Assembly: GCA_030770425.1 (NCBI GenBank)
Contig: JASJFT010000021.1
Coordinates: 290,502-354,501 of the forward strand
Origin: Darksidea phi
Lineage: Eukaryota > Ascomycota > Dothideomycetes > Pleosporales > Lentitheciaceae
Direction: 5' to 3'
Length of the DNA stretch: 64,000 nt
In this document: piece after piece, positions 34,101-44,580 of the stretch
Numbering within the stretch: position 1 is the stretch's first letter
How the letters are laid out: each line of letters begins with the position of its first letter
Position numbers and translations under genes: made by a program
Notes under the pieces: model-generated
Database searches by the model: none
What the model saw: the letters and a program-made list of their open reading frames with translations, nothing else
What the model was told of the DNA's origin: nothing

Positions 34101-35222
34101 CAGTCACAACCGGATAAGAGTCCTCAGTTTGCCGGGTTCTTAAAAGACGCGGAGAAGTTTGTCCTCAGACACGGATCGATCATAGAACGGGCTCCGTTGC
34201 AGACATATGGCTCCGCGCTCGTGTTCAGTCCAACGATGAGCGCAATCAGGAGCGAGCAGTGGAAGGAAAGGCTACCATTTATCAGGAATGTATACGGTAT
34301 TAGAGACAGCTGGACCGCCCACCAGCAGACTCTCGAAGGCCATAGCGGCTGGGTCTGGTCGGTCGCCTTCTCTCCAGATGGCAGGACGCTCGCGTCGGCT
34401 TCGGACGACAGGACAGTACGGCTCTGGGNNNNNNNNNNNNNNNNNNNNNNNNNNNNNNNNNNNNNNNNNNNNNNNNNNNNNNNNNNNNNNNNNNNNNNNN
34501 NNNNNNNNNNNNNNNNNNNNNNNNNNNGGACCCTTGAAGGCCATAGCGGCTCGGTCTGGTCGGTCGCCTTCTCTCCAGATGGCAGGACGCTCGCGTCGGC
34601 TTCGGACGACAGGACAGTACGGCTCTGGGACACGGCTACGGGCGCCTACCAGCGGACCCTTGAAGGCCATAGCGACTGGGTCAGGTCAGTCGCCTTCTCT
34701 CCAGATGGCAGGACGCTCGCGTCGGCTTCGGACGACGAGACGGTAGGGCTCTGGGACACGGCCACGGGCGCCTACCAGCGGACCCTTGAAGGCCATAGCG
34801 GCTGGGTCAGGTCGGTTGCTTTCTCTCTGGATGGTAGGACGCTCGCGTCGGCTTCGGACGACAAGACGGTGCGGCTCTGGGACACGGCCACGGGCGCCCA
34901 CCAGCGGACCCTCGACGTTGATGTCACTATTGGTCAACTTTCATTTTCCGCTGACGGGTCTTGCTTACATACCGATAGAGGAGTCCTTGATATTACATAC
35001 GAAACCGCTAGCCCTTATCCAGCCTCTACTACTCCAGCTTTGTTTGTTAGAGAACAATGGATAGTTTGCGGCTCGGAAACTCTGCTTTGGCTTCCTCCAG
35101 ATTATCGAGCTACAAGTGTAGCTGTTTTCCGGGACACCGTCGCTCTCGGTCATGCATCGGGCGGCGTGTCCATCATGGAGCTTACAGAACCACCACCCCA
35201 CCCACCGCCTATCCAGGTCTAG
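31182..35222 (+). CDS. NWD-type NLR: NACHT_N-NACHT-WD40
   Basis: Four exons: 31182-31257, 31310-32004, 32056-34056, 34104-35222, with introns of 52, 51 and 47 bp. About 1,296 residues including the gap. The N-terminus ([20 protein letters not shown]...[14 protein letters not shown]) resembles the NACHT_N domain of fungal NWD NTPases. NACHT: P-loop GLPGTGKT (about 477-484), Walker [10 protein letters not shown] (about 581-589), then LVSSRP. From about residue 1001 there are WD40 units ([19 protein letters not shown]), each 126 bp and almost identical, followed by a diverged C-terminal beta region. Such STAND proteins act in non-self recognition and programmed cell death. The frame is open apart from the N gap, and there are no RIP stops, unlike the neighbouring transposon ORFs. 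Confidence 0.9.
34332..34910 (+). repeat. 126-bp WD40-coding tandem repeat
   Basis: Units start at 34332, then after the gap at 34533, 34659 and 34785; the spacing after the gap is exactly 126 bp. Differences fall in a few codons: SGW/SGS/SDW, VWS/VRS, DDR/DDE/DDK and VRLW/VGLW. In the HET-E/HET-D family such positions are known to be the hypervariable binding surface. Confidence 0.9.
34439..34527. other. assembly gap of 89 N inside WD40 array
   Basis: Unknown bases. The distance between equivalent codons across the gap is 201 bp, which is not a multiple of 126, so the gap length is only an estimate and repeat copies may be missing or collapsed. Confidence 0.98.
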
Positions 35223-35761
35223 GATTCTTTTATACACTCATGGGAGGCAAAATTTATTACTATAGCAGATTTGAAATCAATAAACTTATAGCGTTATTTA
35301 CCACTTGTTTTGATGCATTCGAGGCACATATTAGTTAGGAATAATATCGCATTGGGGTCTTCTAGTGATGGTGTTACGAGGAATTTCATAAAAAGCAGTA
35401 GAGTTTCCCGCGTCAGCATGAATCAGACGACTCCGCAAATCTTAAATATCAACCACCTCCCACCCGCCACCTTAGGAGGCAGCGTTCCTTATATATTTAA
35501 TAAATACACCCTAGAATATTCTTCGCTTTGAAATCTGAGTGATGAAACAAACCGTTCCGTTTATTCAGGCGTTGCCTGCACACCGCACCCTCGCGGCACG
35601 TTTCCCCCGCGGGTTCCCTACCAGTGATAGCATATAGAGAGGAGGGCACACGTGGGTATCGTAAGGTAGATGTATTGTATGAGTATGAAGGGAGTCTGAA
35701 GTAGAAGTACATGTGGAGAGCTCATAAATAGGCAGACCTGTTGAGTCATGGCTGGAGACTC
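35223..35761. other. 3' flank of NLR gene, inside the element
   Basis: Likely 3' UTR of the NLR followed by spacer to the right terminal repeat. Short frames only. Confidence 0.4.
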
Positions 35762-36022
35762 AATGGACGGCCGATTCAGCTTGCCATGGACCCGAATGCG
35801 GGACACTCTGTGGCTTGATCCGAGTGTGGCTAATTCGCAGTCTAAGCCTCACCGCACCCACGCCAGGGGACAGGTCTCGCATGACGTGATTAAAAACCTT
35901 TGTAAATTACGAAGATATCCCTGCAAGACGCTAACACGAAGTAAGAAGCCCCCTTGTTAGGAGGTCCGTGCTGTGAGAACAAATCAAAGTGCACAACCGG
36001 AAACCGATTCTGCTCGCGACTG
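35762..36022 (-). repeat. right terminal inverted repeat
   Basis: Reverse-complement partner of 27850-28094, ending ...CTGCTCGCGACTG at 36022 and followed by TA. Confidence 0.85.
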
Positions 36023-36710
36023 TATCGACAGACAGCGGGGCATTTTCGTAGAGCATGGTAGTCACCTGCCATAATTTCACCCTGATTCTTCGTCGCTTGA
36101 CGGTTAATGCATGCAAGGCTTGGGAAGAATAGGTGGCACTCAACGTCCGCTTGGTAATAAGCGATTAGAAAAAACCATAGAAATACTTCTGCTCCATAAG
36201 GTGTCGTGGTAGAAGGGGTGGAGAGCCTCGAGGGGCTTTCGTTATGGCGTGTTGCTGTAGTACCCCGCTGGCCTCGAAGCTGCATACGGAAGACATTGTA
36301 CCGGGGCCTTAGAATCTTCCAGCATCTACTACCTTTACATCATCACCGCATCACCCATCCTGGACTTGTTGGAGAATTAATGAGATTATATTACGACCTT
36401 CCCACCGTCTTACCCATCTAACACATTCACTTCAACTCGCTCGCTATATGCAAGAAAAGAGCACTCGCTGCTGGAGCTCCATGCCCAGCCCAGCAGAAAA
36501 GAAGGCCGCCAACCATCTGCCAACATACATACTCAAGAAATTAAAGAACCCCCCCCCGTTCCTCGACCTAGACCAAATGTAACCTGCCTCAAAACTTTCC
36601 CAATTGCTGACCTCGCATCTAGGCTACCGTAGACTCCTAACGCCCAAACACCACATGTCTCGCTTTCATTAATTACAACAGAGATTTTGGAAACGGAACG
36701 ACACCTCACA
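36023..36710. other. 3' flank of RhoGAP gene
   Basis: Likely 3' UTR and spacer between the element and the RhoGAP stop codon. Nothing else recognised. Confidence 0.4.
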
Positions 36711-39609
36711 CTAGAGGGTAGTTGGGGGAGGAGAATGCGCATCGCCATTTCTACCGGGCTTGGTGGTAGCAGGCGCGGCAGCGGGAGGAGTATTTGGTGT
36801 AGTGGACGCAGACACAGCAGAAGGTTGGACATCGGCATTGAGAGGCGGAGGAGCGGCGATAGGTTCAACGCTGGGCTTCGGAGGGGGTGATACCATCGCT
36901 AGTGGATTCGGACTGGTTCCCGTAGGCGTGACATCGCTGGAGTCTTGACTCGCTGTCGGCCGTGGTACGTCCATCGATCGTCCTCTCACGGCGAGATCAT
37001 CTCTAGGCTTCACCATACCCTGCGGAGACATCAAATCGGATGTGCTCCCTGGGGGGCTCTTAGTTCTGTTCTTCTTGTCCGCACGATCCTTGTGTTCCTG
37101 TCGCTTCTTCTGGAACCAGTCAAAGGGGCTTTTCTTCTCACCATGCTCTTTGGTATCTGCGCCATACGGCACAGAGATATCCGAGCTCTGATGAGAATCA
37201 TACTGAAGGCTCCTTCGTCCGCCACCTCCCCAGCCAGAGCCGCTTCCGAAAGAGCTCATGCTCTTGTCCCCACCAGGTACTGATCCGTGGAGGTCCGTTT
37301 GGCTGGCTGTGGGTGTCGCCCTACTCTCACCACGCCTGTGACTCTTCCAAAATTTTCGTTTTTCTTCCTTGGACGCCTCCTCAGCTCCTTCAGCCTCAGA
37401 GTACTCTGTTGCAGTAGAATGTGATCTAAAAGATGCGGACGGAGACATGCTTGGCTTCAGCGTTACACCAGAGTTTCTTGAAGATACGGTGTCGGTATTG
37501 TAGGACTGGAGAATCTCCTTTGATCCAGTGGGATGCGAATGAGGTACCATCGGTTGAGGCAGAGGGGAGGGAGGCACTTCAAAGCCAGATTGAGCTCCCC
37601 CCAAGGAATGGGTGGAACTATGAGCGCTAGGATTGGCACTCGCAACTCGCTTCTTCTGAAGCTTGTTCGGCTTCCGTCCATGTTGCTTGTCATCGCTTGG
37701 CGGGGATACTTTGGAGAGAATCTGTGTAAACGTCCGTACTGCTGGTGTAGGTTCGACCGCCGGGTTAGAATCGATAGGGCCTTCCACAAACTCAGACTTC
37801 TCGTGCTTCGACTCAGCCTGTGGATGGGATTGCGGCTGGTGAGTAGGAGGTGGAGCTAATGCCTGCGGTGCTTGCGATGCTTGCACGGGCGTGAAGGGCG
37901 CGATACTCTCGACAGTAGGTGTAACGAGAAAAGCGCCGGGCATCGACTCAAGCGCAGGTGTGGCGACGTCCGGTCTGGTAATCTCTATATGAGCAGGAGG
38001 GTCCTGCTTGGCAACGTCCAATTTTTCGACAGGGAAGGTCTGGGCTCGCTGAGTAGGAGCGGGTTCTAAGGCGGGTTCGGGTACGGGCTGTTCCAGCTTC
38101 TTCGAGTCTTCCATTGGAGCGGCGGGCGTACAGTCTTCAGGTGTGGAAGCCGGTAACTGAGTCTTCGACTCCTCTGCCGCGGACGTAGGAGGATCGGACT
38201 CTCTTTCCCTTGGGAAGCGAGCTGCCGCAAGAGCCGGAGACCTCTTTGACGGCAGTGTGTTACTTCTGTGTACTCCAGAGCTTGAGCCAAATGCAGGAAC
38301 CGTAGGACTAGGTACAGCTCCTGAATGGCGCGAGTGCCTTGACGAAGTGGACACGTTCCGCCGTACGCCCCCGAACTTGCGCAAGCTTTCGGCTCCGGCG
38401 CTGGAAGAGGTTGAAGCAGAACGGCCAAGACCCGATTTGTTTCGGATGGGGGTCGTCGGTGTTCTAGATTGTGGGGTCGAGGGCCCACTCTCGACGTGCT
38501 TGACAGTTCCTTCGTCAACGGCAGTTCCCTCCATTCCTATTAGGAAGTGATCCTGGTTGTCGATCAAAAAGATGAGTACATCCTGGCTCAACCGATAGTC
38601 TTGGGGAGACATGTCGTGCTGAGGGTGGGATAGTATTCCGGGCTGGAAGATAGCAGCAAGGTTCGACGTGGTCATCTTGTTGACATCGGACTTGGCGGCA
38701 AAAACTGCGAGCAGATCGAGGATGTAGAGGAGTAACTGCCTATTGAGTGACGGCAGTTCTTTGATCAGTTGCTGGTACACCCTCACGGCACCATCAGGAT
38801 CAAAGCCTCCAATTGACGGAGCCTGGCCCTCAATTTGGCCGACAGCTTCAGCCTGGTGGCCGCGCAGAGGGTTTCGAAACTTGTCGTAGTATTGTAACGG
38901 AATGATAGGCTCCGGGAGCTGATTGAAGTAGCGTCGAAGAATATTGGCGGCATCGTGCACAGTGTAGCCGGACCAGTCGAGGCCTTTGCCCCATCGTGGT
39001 GGAGCGTCGAACTGTGTCTTGAGTTCTTTGATTCTTTTCTCCGAACCCGCCAGGCGGAAAATACCCTCGACGTCGGTCGCTGCAGCGAGGATTAGTCAGT
39101 AATATGGGGCGCCATGGCTGCAAGACTGACCTTTCTCTTTCAAGAACACACCGCATTTTGCGACGACGATAGGCACGTAGCCGTATATGTAACTCTCGCC
39201 GCTTTCATTGAAGAGCGATATGGCGACGTTTGCGTAGGGTATGCTAGTAATGAGAGGCACGCCAAAGATGCCGCGCACTTCAGGTTCTGGGTGCAACGGC
39301 AGCTGTCAGTGACCGCATGTAACAAACAAGAGCGGGGAGGCTGCGGGCCATTGTCCGAGCTGCCCAGGCAAGGCTGAGCCTTATCACAAGGGCGTTGCGA
39401 CGTAGCTACACGCTGGTGGAGACTGATGCAAACTGGAAAACCGTACCTTTTTCCTCTTCCTTTTTCAAATTGCGCTTGCTAAACTGCTTCCACCACGATG
39501 TCAGGTCGCGCTTCGCCGAGGCGGGCTCTGAAGGCGGGACTGGGGCGGGCTGAGGCTCCCCATTCCGCGCTCGGGGTGTGGAGAGGTGATTGTGCGCGGC
39601 GGCAGGCAT
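36711..39609 (-). CDS. RhoGAP protein, Sac7-like
   Basis: Three exons: 39609-39447, 39286-39131, 39079-36711 (introns 160 and 51 bp), 895 residues. It is a GTPase-activating protein for Rho-type GTPases, switching off Rho signalling in polarity and wall integrity. The RhoGAP domain (about residues 58-300) starts GIFGVPL, includes VPIVVAKCGVFLKEK and the arginine finger in ATDVEGIFRLAGS across the second junction, then YTVHDAANILRRYFNQLPEP and KMTTSNLAAIFQPGIL. This matches Sac7/Bag7-like fungal proteins. The remaining C-terminal 590 or so residues are Ser/Pro/Thr-rich and disordered, likely phosphorylated. The start is supported by a short basic leader (WWKQFSKRNLKKEEEK) joined in frame. Confidence 0.93.
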
Positions 39610-40758
39610 GACGGGCGAGAGCAGCGAGCTTCACAGCGCTTCAGCGGGATTCTATAGCTGGCGTTCGCAGCGTGTCGCGGGATTGCGGAGTCGCGTTGAG
39701 CGCCAGCTATACCCAGACGTGGCAGGCGGCAGCTATCGGCGGCAGACGACTTCGCGAAGCGGGGGAACGAGCAGGTGTGCTTCGGGGGTGGTGTGCGGCC
39801 TATTGAGTATTGCTGTGTGGTGTATGAATGCACGAAGGTGTGGTATGTTGTCGGGGTTGGAGTTGTGCTAGCGGACTTTAAGAGCGCAACGCGACGACGA
39901 CGACGACGTGCAAAGGTGGCGGTTAAAGAAGACAACTGCCACAGAGATGTCGGGCAAATGGCGGTTACGAGGCCTGGAGGGGTGGCTCGAGTGGACGTCA
40001 AGCATGCAGGGTCGGGGACTCCAAAAGGCAACGATCGCAGCGTGGGTGAGCAAGTGGCAGCCGATGTTGGACTCTGACGAAGCGCTTGGCGGAGGTGTGG
40101 CTGTCCGATATCAAGGAATCTCCACCCTGTCTGTCATCCAGACGGCGACACGATCCCAACCGAGTCTTGCGGCAGATTGACGTACGATCTGCACTGACGT
40201 GCAATTAAAGACGGCGCAGCAGCCCTTGTTGTTCACTTGTAATGATAAAGAGATGTCTTGGCGGGATGGATGCACCCCTTTCTTGGGCTAACACGCCAGT
40301 GCTGGGTATGAGCACTCCGGCGGAAGCGTTTGCCTCTGCAGGCTACTGTGGGGATTCCGTATTTTGATACTGGGGAGCTGAAGAGCGCTTCCTTCAGAAA
40401 GCGGTTCTTTGGGCGTGGACGACAGCGTCCAAGCACCGAAAGCTCTGGGGTTGGATACATTATGAATCAAAGGATGCACATTCGAAGACACAGAAGGCAA
40501 AGCAGTAACAACAACTACGCCTTAGTTCGCGCTCAAGGAGCTGTAGTTCGCGGCGAGGTCGATAGCAACTGTGGCGCGGACGAGGAACGGACCGCAGAGT
40601 AGCCCCAGCTCGCTTCCCAAAAATTTGGGCCTGGGGAAGCTTTGAGGACATCGTTCTCCCATCTTCTGCCAACCGAACATCACCGCGCTACCACCTCATT
40701 CCGCCATTCATCATCCAAAACCGTACCGGATTCATATTCCAAACGCTCGACTATCGTC
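39610..40758. promoter_or_regulatory. divergent promoter region (RhoGAP / Tim9)
   Basis: Shared upstream region of the minus-strand RhoGAP gene and the plus-strand Tim9 gene. It contains a short CGA/GAC trinucleotide run near 39892. No additional gene recognised. Confidence 0.5.
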
Positions 40759-41157
40759 ATGGACTCGTACGTTGACCAGGCTCACTACCGCGCCTAAGCT
40801 AAACCGCCTCCAGTCTCTCGCCCACTGAGCAGCGCGAGCTGCAGAACCGCATGGAGAAGAAGCAGATGAAGGAGTTTATGAATGTGAGGATCCTCGATAG
40901 CATGAGCTTCACATAGGCTCGAATTGCGTTCTTAATGATCTGGATTCTAATGACCGCATCAGATGTACTCCAACCTCGTCCAGCGGTGTTTCGACGACTG
41001 CGTCAATGGCTTTGAGAGCAAATCTCTCACCTCGCGCGAAGAAAGCTGCATCATGCGATGCGTCGACAAGCACATGAAGGGCTCCCAACGGCTGGGCGAC
41101 CGATTCCAGGAGCAGAATGCGGCTATGGCACAATCCGGGGGTGGTCTCGGACGGTAA
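40759..41157 (+). CDS. TIM9: mitochondrial intermembrane-space chaperone Tim9
   Basis: Three exons: 40759-40766 (8 nt), 40814-40883, 40963-41157; introns 47 and 79 bp; 90 residues. Reads [20 protein letters not shown], then [15 protein letters not shown], with the twin CX3C motifs CFDDC and CIMRC that form the two disulfides, and ends [11 protein letters not shown]...GLGR. With Tim10 it forms the hexamer that escorts hydrophobic carrier and beta-barrel precursors across the intermembrane space. Length and residues agree with yeast Tim9. The 8-nt first exon would be missed by simple ORF calling. Confidence 0.97.
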
Positions 41158-41973
41158 TTAGTGCGGCGGCGGACTGCATCGAATACGCTGTGTACATGCA
41201 TGCCCTTTATGGTAGGACGATTTTGCGAATCAACGAGTCCTTGGGGTTCGGGAGAATAGTCTTTGCTGTGTGCGGGCCTTTGATCTCAATCAGAGGTGGG
41301 TTTGGATGCTCGGTCAATTGTATGAATATCAAAGGCTGGATCGGGATCAACGGCGCATGGAATCTCACTTCATCTGATACCTATGCTCTCTTGTTTTCCC
41401 CTGTGGCCTCTTCCGTTGCTGCGTATTGTCGAACTGGCTGACATATGCACCTCCCAAGCCCCGGGAGATGCTACCCGCCTTGATACCAAGACCCTTCACA
41501 TATGAATACGCAGTAATGTCTGTGAATATGTACTACCAGCCGTCTAGCATTCCAACTTCGCTTATATACGTAATTATTTGCATATCTAGCCCACCCAGCC
41601 ACGATACCACAACCGTCGTCTACATCACTCACTAAAGCGCCTCCACTAGTTTAAGCCTACGCATCATTGTGCATTCAATTGCACCTCCATGCTTTTCTAG
41701 GGGCTGGAGTTCGCCTCCTTCTACCAACGCCACAGATTGTGGCGGTGCACGCTAAAGTGAAGCGGGAACAATCAAGGACACTCAAGGCTCGCTTGGCTGT
41801 CGTCATGCTTGCCAGCCATGCTTCTTTCTCAAACACCGTGTGTGCATGCGATACCTATATAAAGACACCGCCTCCTCGCTGACGGACTTCCAACAAAACT
41901 CGACATCTACCCTCGCGCAATAAGTCAACCTCAATCCTACTACACAAACACCCGTTTACACCCGACAAATACA
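41158..41973. promoter_or_regulatory. spacer and promoter with TATA box
   Basis: Tim9 3' flank followed by the upstream region of the 41-residue protein. A good TATA box, CTATATAAAG, lies near 41854, about 115 bp before the ATG, followed by a pyrimidine/A-rich leader as in strongly expressed fungal genes. Confidence 0.55.
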
Positions 41974-42156
41974 ATGGGTTTGATGTGGACCAAACACTTT
42001 GGCGGCCGTCATGGTGGTGAGTAGCTTGAATGACCCTTGGCCACCTCCCAGAGGGTATACTGACTGATTCTAGGCGGCGGCGTTGTCGTCGACAAGCATG
42101 GCGCTCGCCGCGCCCCCTTCCGCATCACCTGCGGACGCTTCAGCTGCTTCCGCTAG
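41974..42156 (+). CDS. 41-residue Gly/Arg-rich small protein
   Basis: Two exons, 41974-42016 and 42074-42156, with a 57-bp intron (gtgagt...attctag), encode 41 residues. It begins MGLMWTKHFGGRHGG and ends APFRITCGRFSCFR. Both exons use C/G-rich codons unlike their flanks. The promoter has a TATA box and leader. No signal peptide or known domain; two Cys near the C-terminus. Calling it a gene rests on promoter, splice sites and codon use; function unknown. Confidence 0.55.
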
Positions 42157-42909
42157 AGTGGCTGCGATCTCCCTTGACGATATCACGACTCAGTACGTTA
42201 GGTCCTTTCCGATGCGAAGTCGATCTATATCTAATGCCGAGAAGCTCTCCCGTACGATGCATACCCTTCGACTACACCTCTATAATACCCTTGGCGACGG
42301 CGTTTGGAAGGAAGACGGCATTGGACGGCGGAGACGGCGCTCCAGGTCAACGGTTCTATGTAGATTAGCATAATGCATTCCTCAAGCATCCACAAATCCT
42401 TGGTTCCCTTTAGTGTTACACATGCTCGACTAGCCTTCATAACACCCAGTCCTAGTATTGCAACGACGAAGCTCTTGGTGCGGTATACGTCTTCTAGTAT
42501 CTCGAGACTTATCCCTATTCACTATCTCTACCGCTAACCCATCCTCGTCTACGATTGTCCACTTGACACCAACGAAGAACTAACCGATAACTACGGAGGT
42601 ATTAGTACACTCGTCAATAAGTTGAGCACTTAGATGCCGACAAGAAAGTAAATAATAATCGGTACATGCATCGATTGAGCAAGATGTAACCTTCTCAAAT
42701 GCATTCCACTGTCGACAATTCTAAAAGCACGATGAGCTCCAGATGTCGCGTGCAAGCTGCCCCTGCTCGCCTGACGTCACACTGCTCTAGCCACTCCGTC
42801 GAATTTCGCTGTGAGGGGCAACGCCTAAAATTTCAATAAACACCCTTTGCACAACATTTGAACGTCAATGGGAGAGTATCGACAAGGCAAGAATTCAAGA
42901 TACAGCAAA
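42157..42909. other. spacer
   Basis: 3' flank of the small gene and promoter of the racemase gene. No other gene seen. Confidence 0.4.
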
Positions 42910-43693
42910 ATGCGCTCCATCCTTGTCATTCAGCCAAATTCAACGCAGTCCATGACCGACGCGCTCAAGCCGCTGGTCGACTCGCTCCAATTCAAAGACG
43001 TTAATCAACACCACTCACAGCAGCGTTGCAGCAACTAACGACAGCTCGCAGACCGTCCACGAGTACTTCACTGCGCCAACGGGGCCGAAGAGCATCAACA
43101 ACGAAGATGATGCTGTCGAGAGCGTCAAGCACTGTCTACCCGAGCTACAGAAGGTTCTCGACCAACACGATGGCTACCTCGTTGCGTGCTACTCCAAGCA
43201 TCCCCTCGTACCGATTCTGAAAGGCCAATCAGCCGTGAAATCCGGTCGTAAACCCGTCACTGGCATCTTCGAAGCGAGCGTGAGCACCAGTCTGCAAATC
43301 ATACACCCCGACGAGAAGTTCGGTATCGTGAGCACGGGCAAGGTGTGGGAACAGATACTGTCAGAAGCAGTGATGGACTTTTTGGGCACGGGATCAGAGG
43401 CCAGTAAGCGTTTCGCTGGCGTGGAGACGACGGGCTTGAATGCTACGGACCTTCACGATGCGCCTGCGGAAGAGGTGCGGAAGCGAATGAAGGATGCGGT
43501 CAAGAGGTTGTTGACGAAGGGCAATGTGGGTGCGATTTGTTTGGGTTGCGCAGGCATGTCGGGCATGGATCAAATGGTGAGGGAAGCTTGTGTGGAGGAG
43601 TTGGGCAAGGAGGAGGGAAATCGGGTGAGGATTGTGGATGGGGTTGTGGCGGGTGTGGCCTGGCTTGAAGGTGCTGTGCGATCTGGTTTTTGA
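42910..43693 (+). CDS. Asp/Glu/hydantoin racemase family protein, DCG1-like
   Basis: Two exons, 42910-42999 and 43052-43693, with a 52-bp intron (gttaat...CTAAC...tcgcag), give 243 residues. Begins MRSILVIQPNSTQSMTDALK; conserved PTGPKSINNEDDA. The two catalytic cysteines of the fold appear in VACYSKHP (about 76) and ICLGCAGMSGMD (about 187-191). It is homologous to yeast DCG1, a gene regulated by nitrogen catabolite repression next to the allantoin genes; the family includes hydantoin and allantoin racemases. The exact substrate here is not shown by sequence. Cytosolic. Confidence 0.92.
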
Positions 43694-43879
43694 GCGTTTG
43701 GCGTCCAGAGGATATATGGAGGTTGCATGTTATAAGCTTTTTAAACCGCATGTAACCTCTCCTTGGGGCGCTGAAATTAGTTCCACTGATTAGCACGTCA
43801 AGTCTTCACCAAAGAACTTGTAGCCAGTCTCGTATGGTTGTTCAATCTGGAAAATGCTAAGCAACTCCCTGGCATCGCG

Positions 43880-44580
43880 ATTTGCTGCTACTTACGTATG
43901 CCAGAGGTCCTATCCTCTTTCCTAAAGTATCACCCGCACACGCCCGACGCACTCCCTGCGATGCAGCCAGAAAGTGAAGACGACCACATTAGGGAAAACT
44001 CGATCTCTAGTTCCACTAGTAATGTGGGCAGTCAATGCGGTGATTCAAATACGCCCTTCTCGACCATACAGTTCGTTCGATTCGGCTCGTTAGAATTCAC
44101 CATTGGAAGTCGGTCTTTGGGGGCTATATTCGATGTGAAATCCGTCGTACTACCATCGAAGCCACCTATACTTGCCTCTCTTACGCAAGGGGCGCAAAGA
44201 AACCAACGCGCTGGATCATGGTTGACGGAAAACACTTTTCAGTATGCCCAAACTTATGGAATTCCTGGATTCAGCGAGATGTCGACCGGGTTGGTTTTGG
44301 ATAGATGCTCTCTGTATCGATCAGTCAAACATTGCCGAACGAAACCGCCAAGTGCAGCAGATGGGCCAAACGTATTCGCAAGCTCCGGAGGTGCTCTCAT
44401 GGCTTGGGCGAAGCAGAGCCATCGCCAAAGTACTCATAAGCCCTCTCGCCTATTGACAAAATTCTGCCGTCTGAGCGTTCTTTGGTTCAGACTACCGGAG
44501 TCGTGCGTGGATAACACAAGAGATTCTGCTTGCTCGCGAGGTCACACTCATTGGAAGAGGGTTTCGGACGCATGAGTGGA
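43880..44580 (+). pseudogene. HET-domain gene remnant
   Basis: Heterokaryon-incompatibility (HET) domain pieces occur in order but in different frames: YTCLSYARGAKKPTRWIMVDG (usual Y-x-x-LSY-x-WG, Trp now Arg), NLMEFLDSAR, PGWFWIDALCIDQSNIAERN, QVQQMGQTYSQAPEVLSWLG, then RAWITQEILLAREV. At least two frameshifts separate them, around 44240-44260 and after 44456. HET proteins trigger cell death on non-self fusion in fungi; this copy cannot make a full product. The uninterrupted frame 43838-44575 is a mixture and not the real protein. Confidence 0.8.

Larger units (their letters stand above)
27850..36022. mobile_element. 8.17-kb Tc1/mariner-type element with NLR gene inside
   Basis: Inverted repeats of about 245-261 bp begin CAGTCGCGAGCAGAATCGG at 27850 on the plus strand and at 36022 on the minus strand. 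Each is preceded externally by TA (27848-27849; 36023-36024), the target duplication of Tc1/mariner elements. Inside, left to right, are a degraded accessory ORF (plus), a degraded DDE transposase (minus) and an intact-looking NLR gene (plus). The two transposon ORFs are convergent and full of RIP-type stops. The NLR occupies the space between the transposase start and the right terminal repeat. Alternative: two independent insertions of a short repeat in opposite orientation that happen to flank these genes. Confidence 0.65.
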
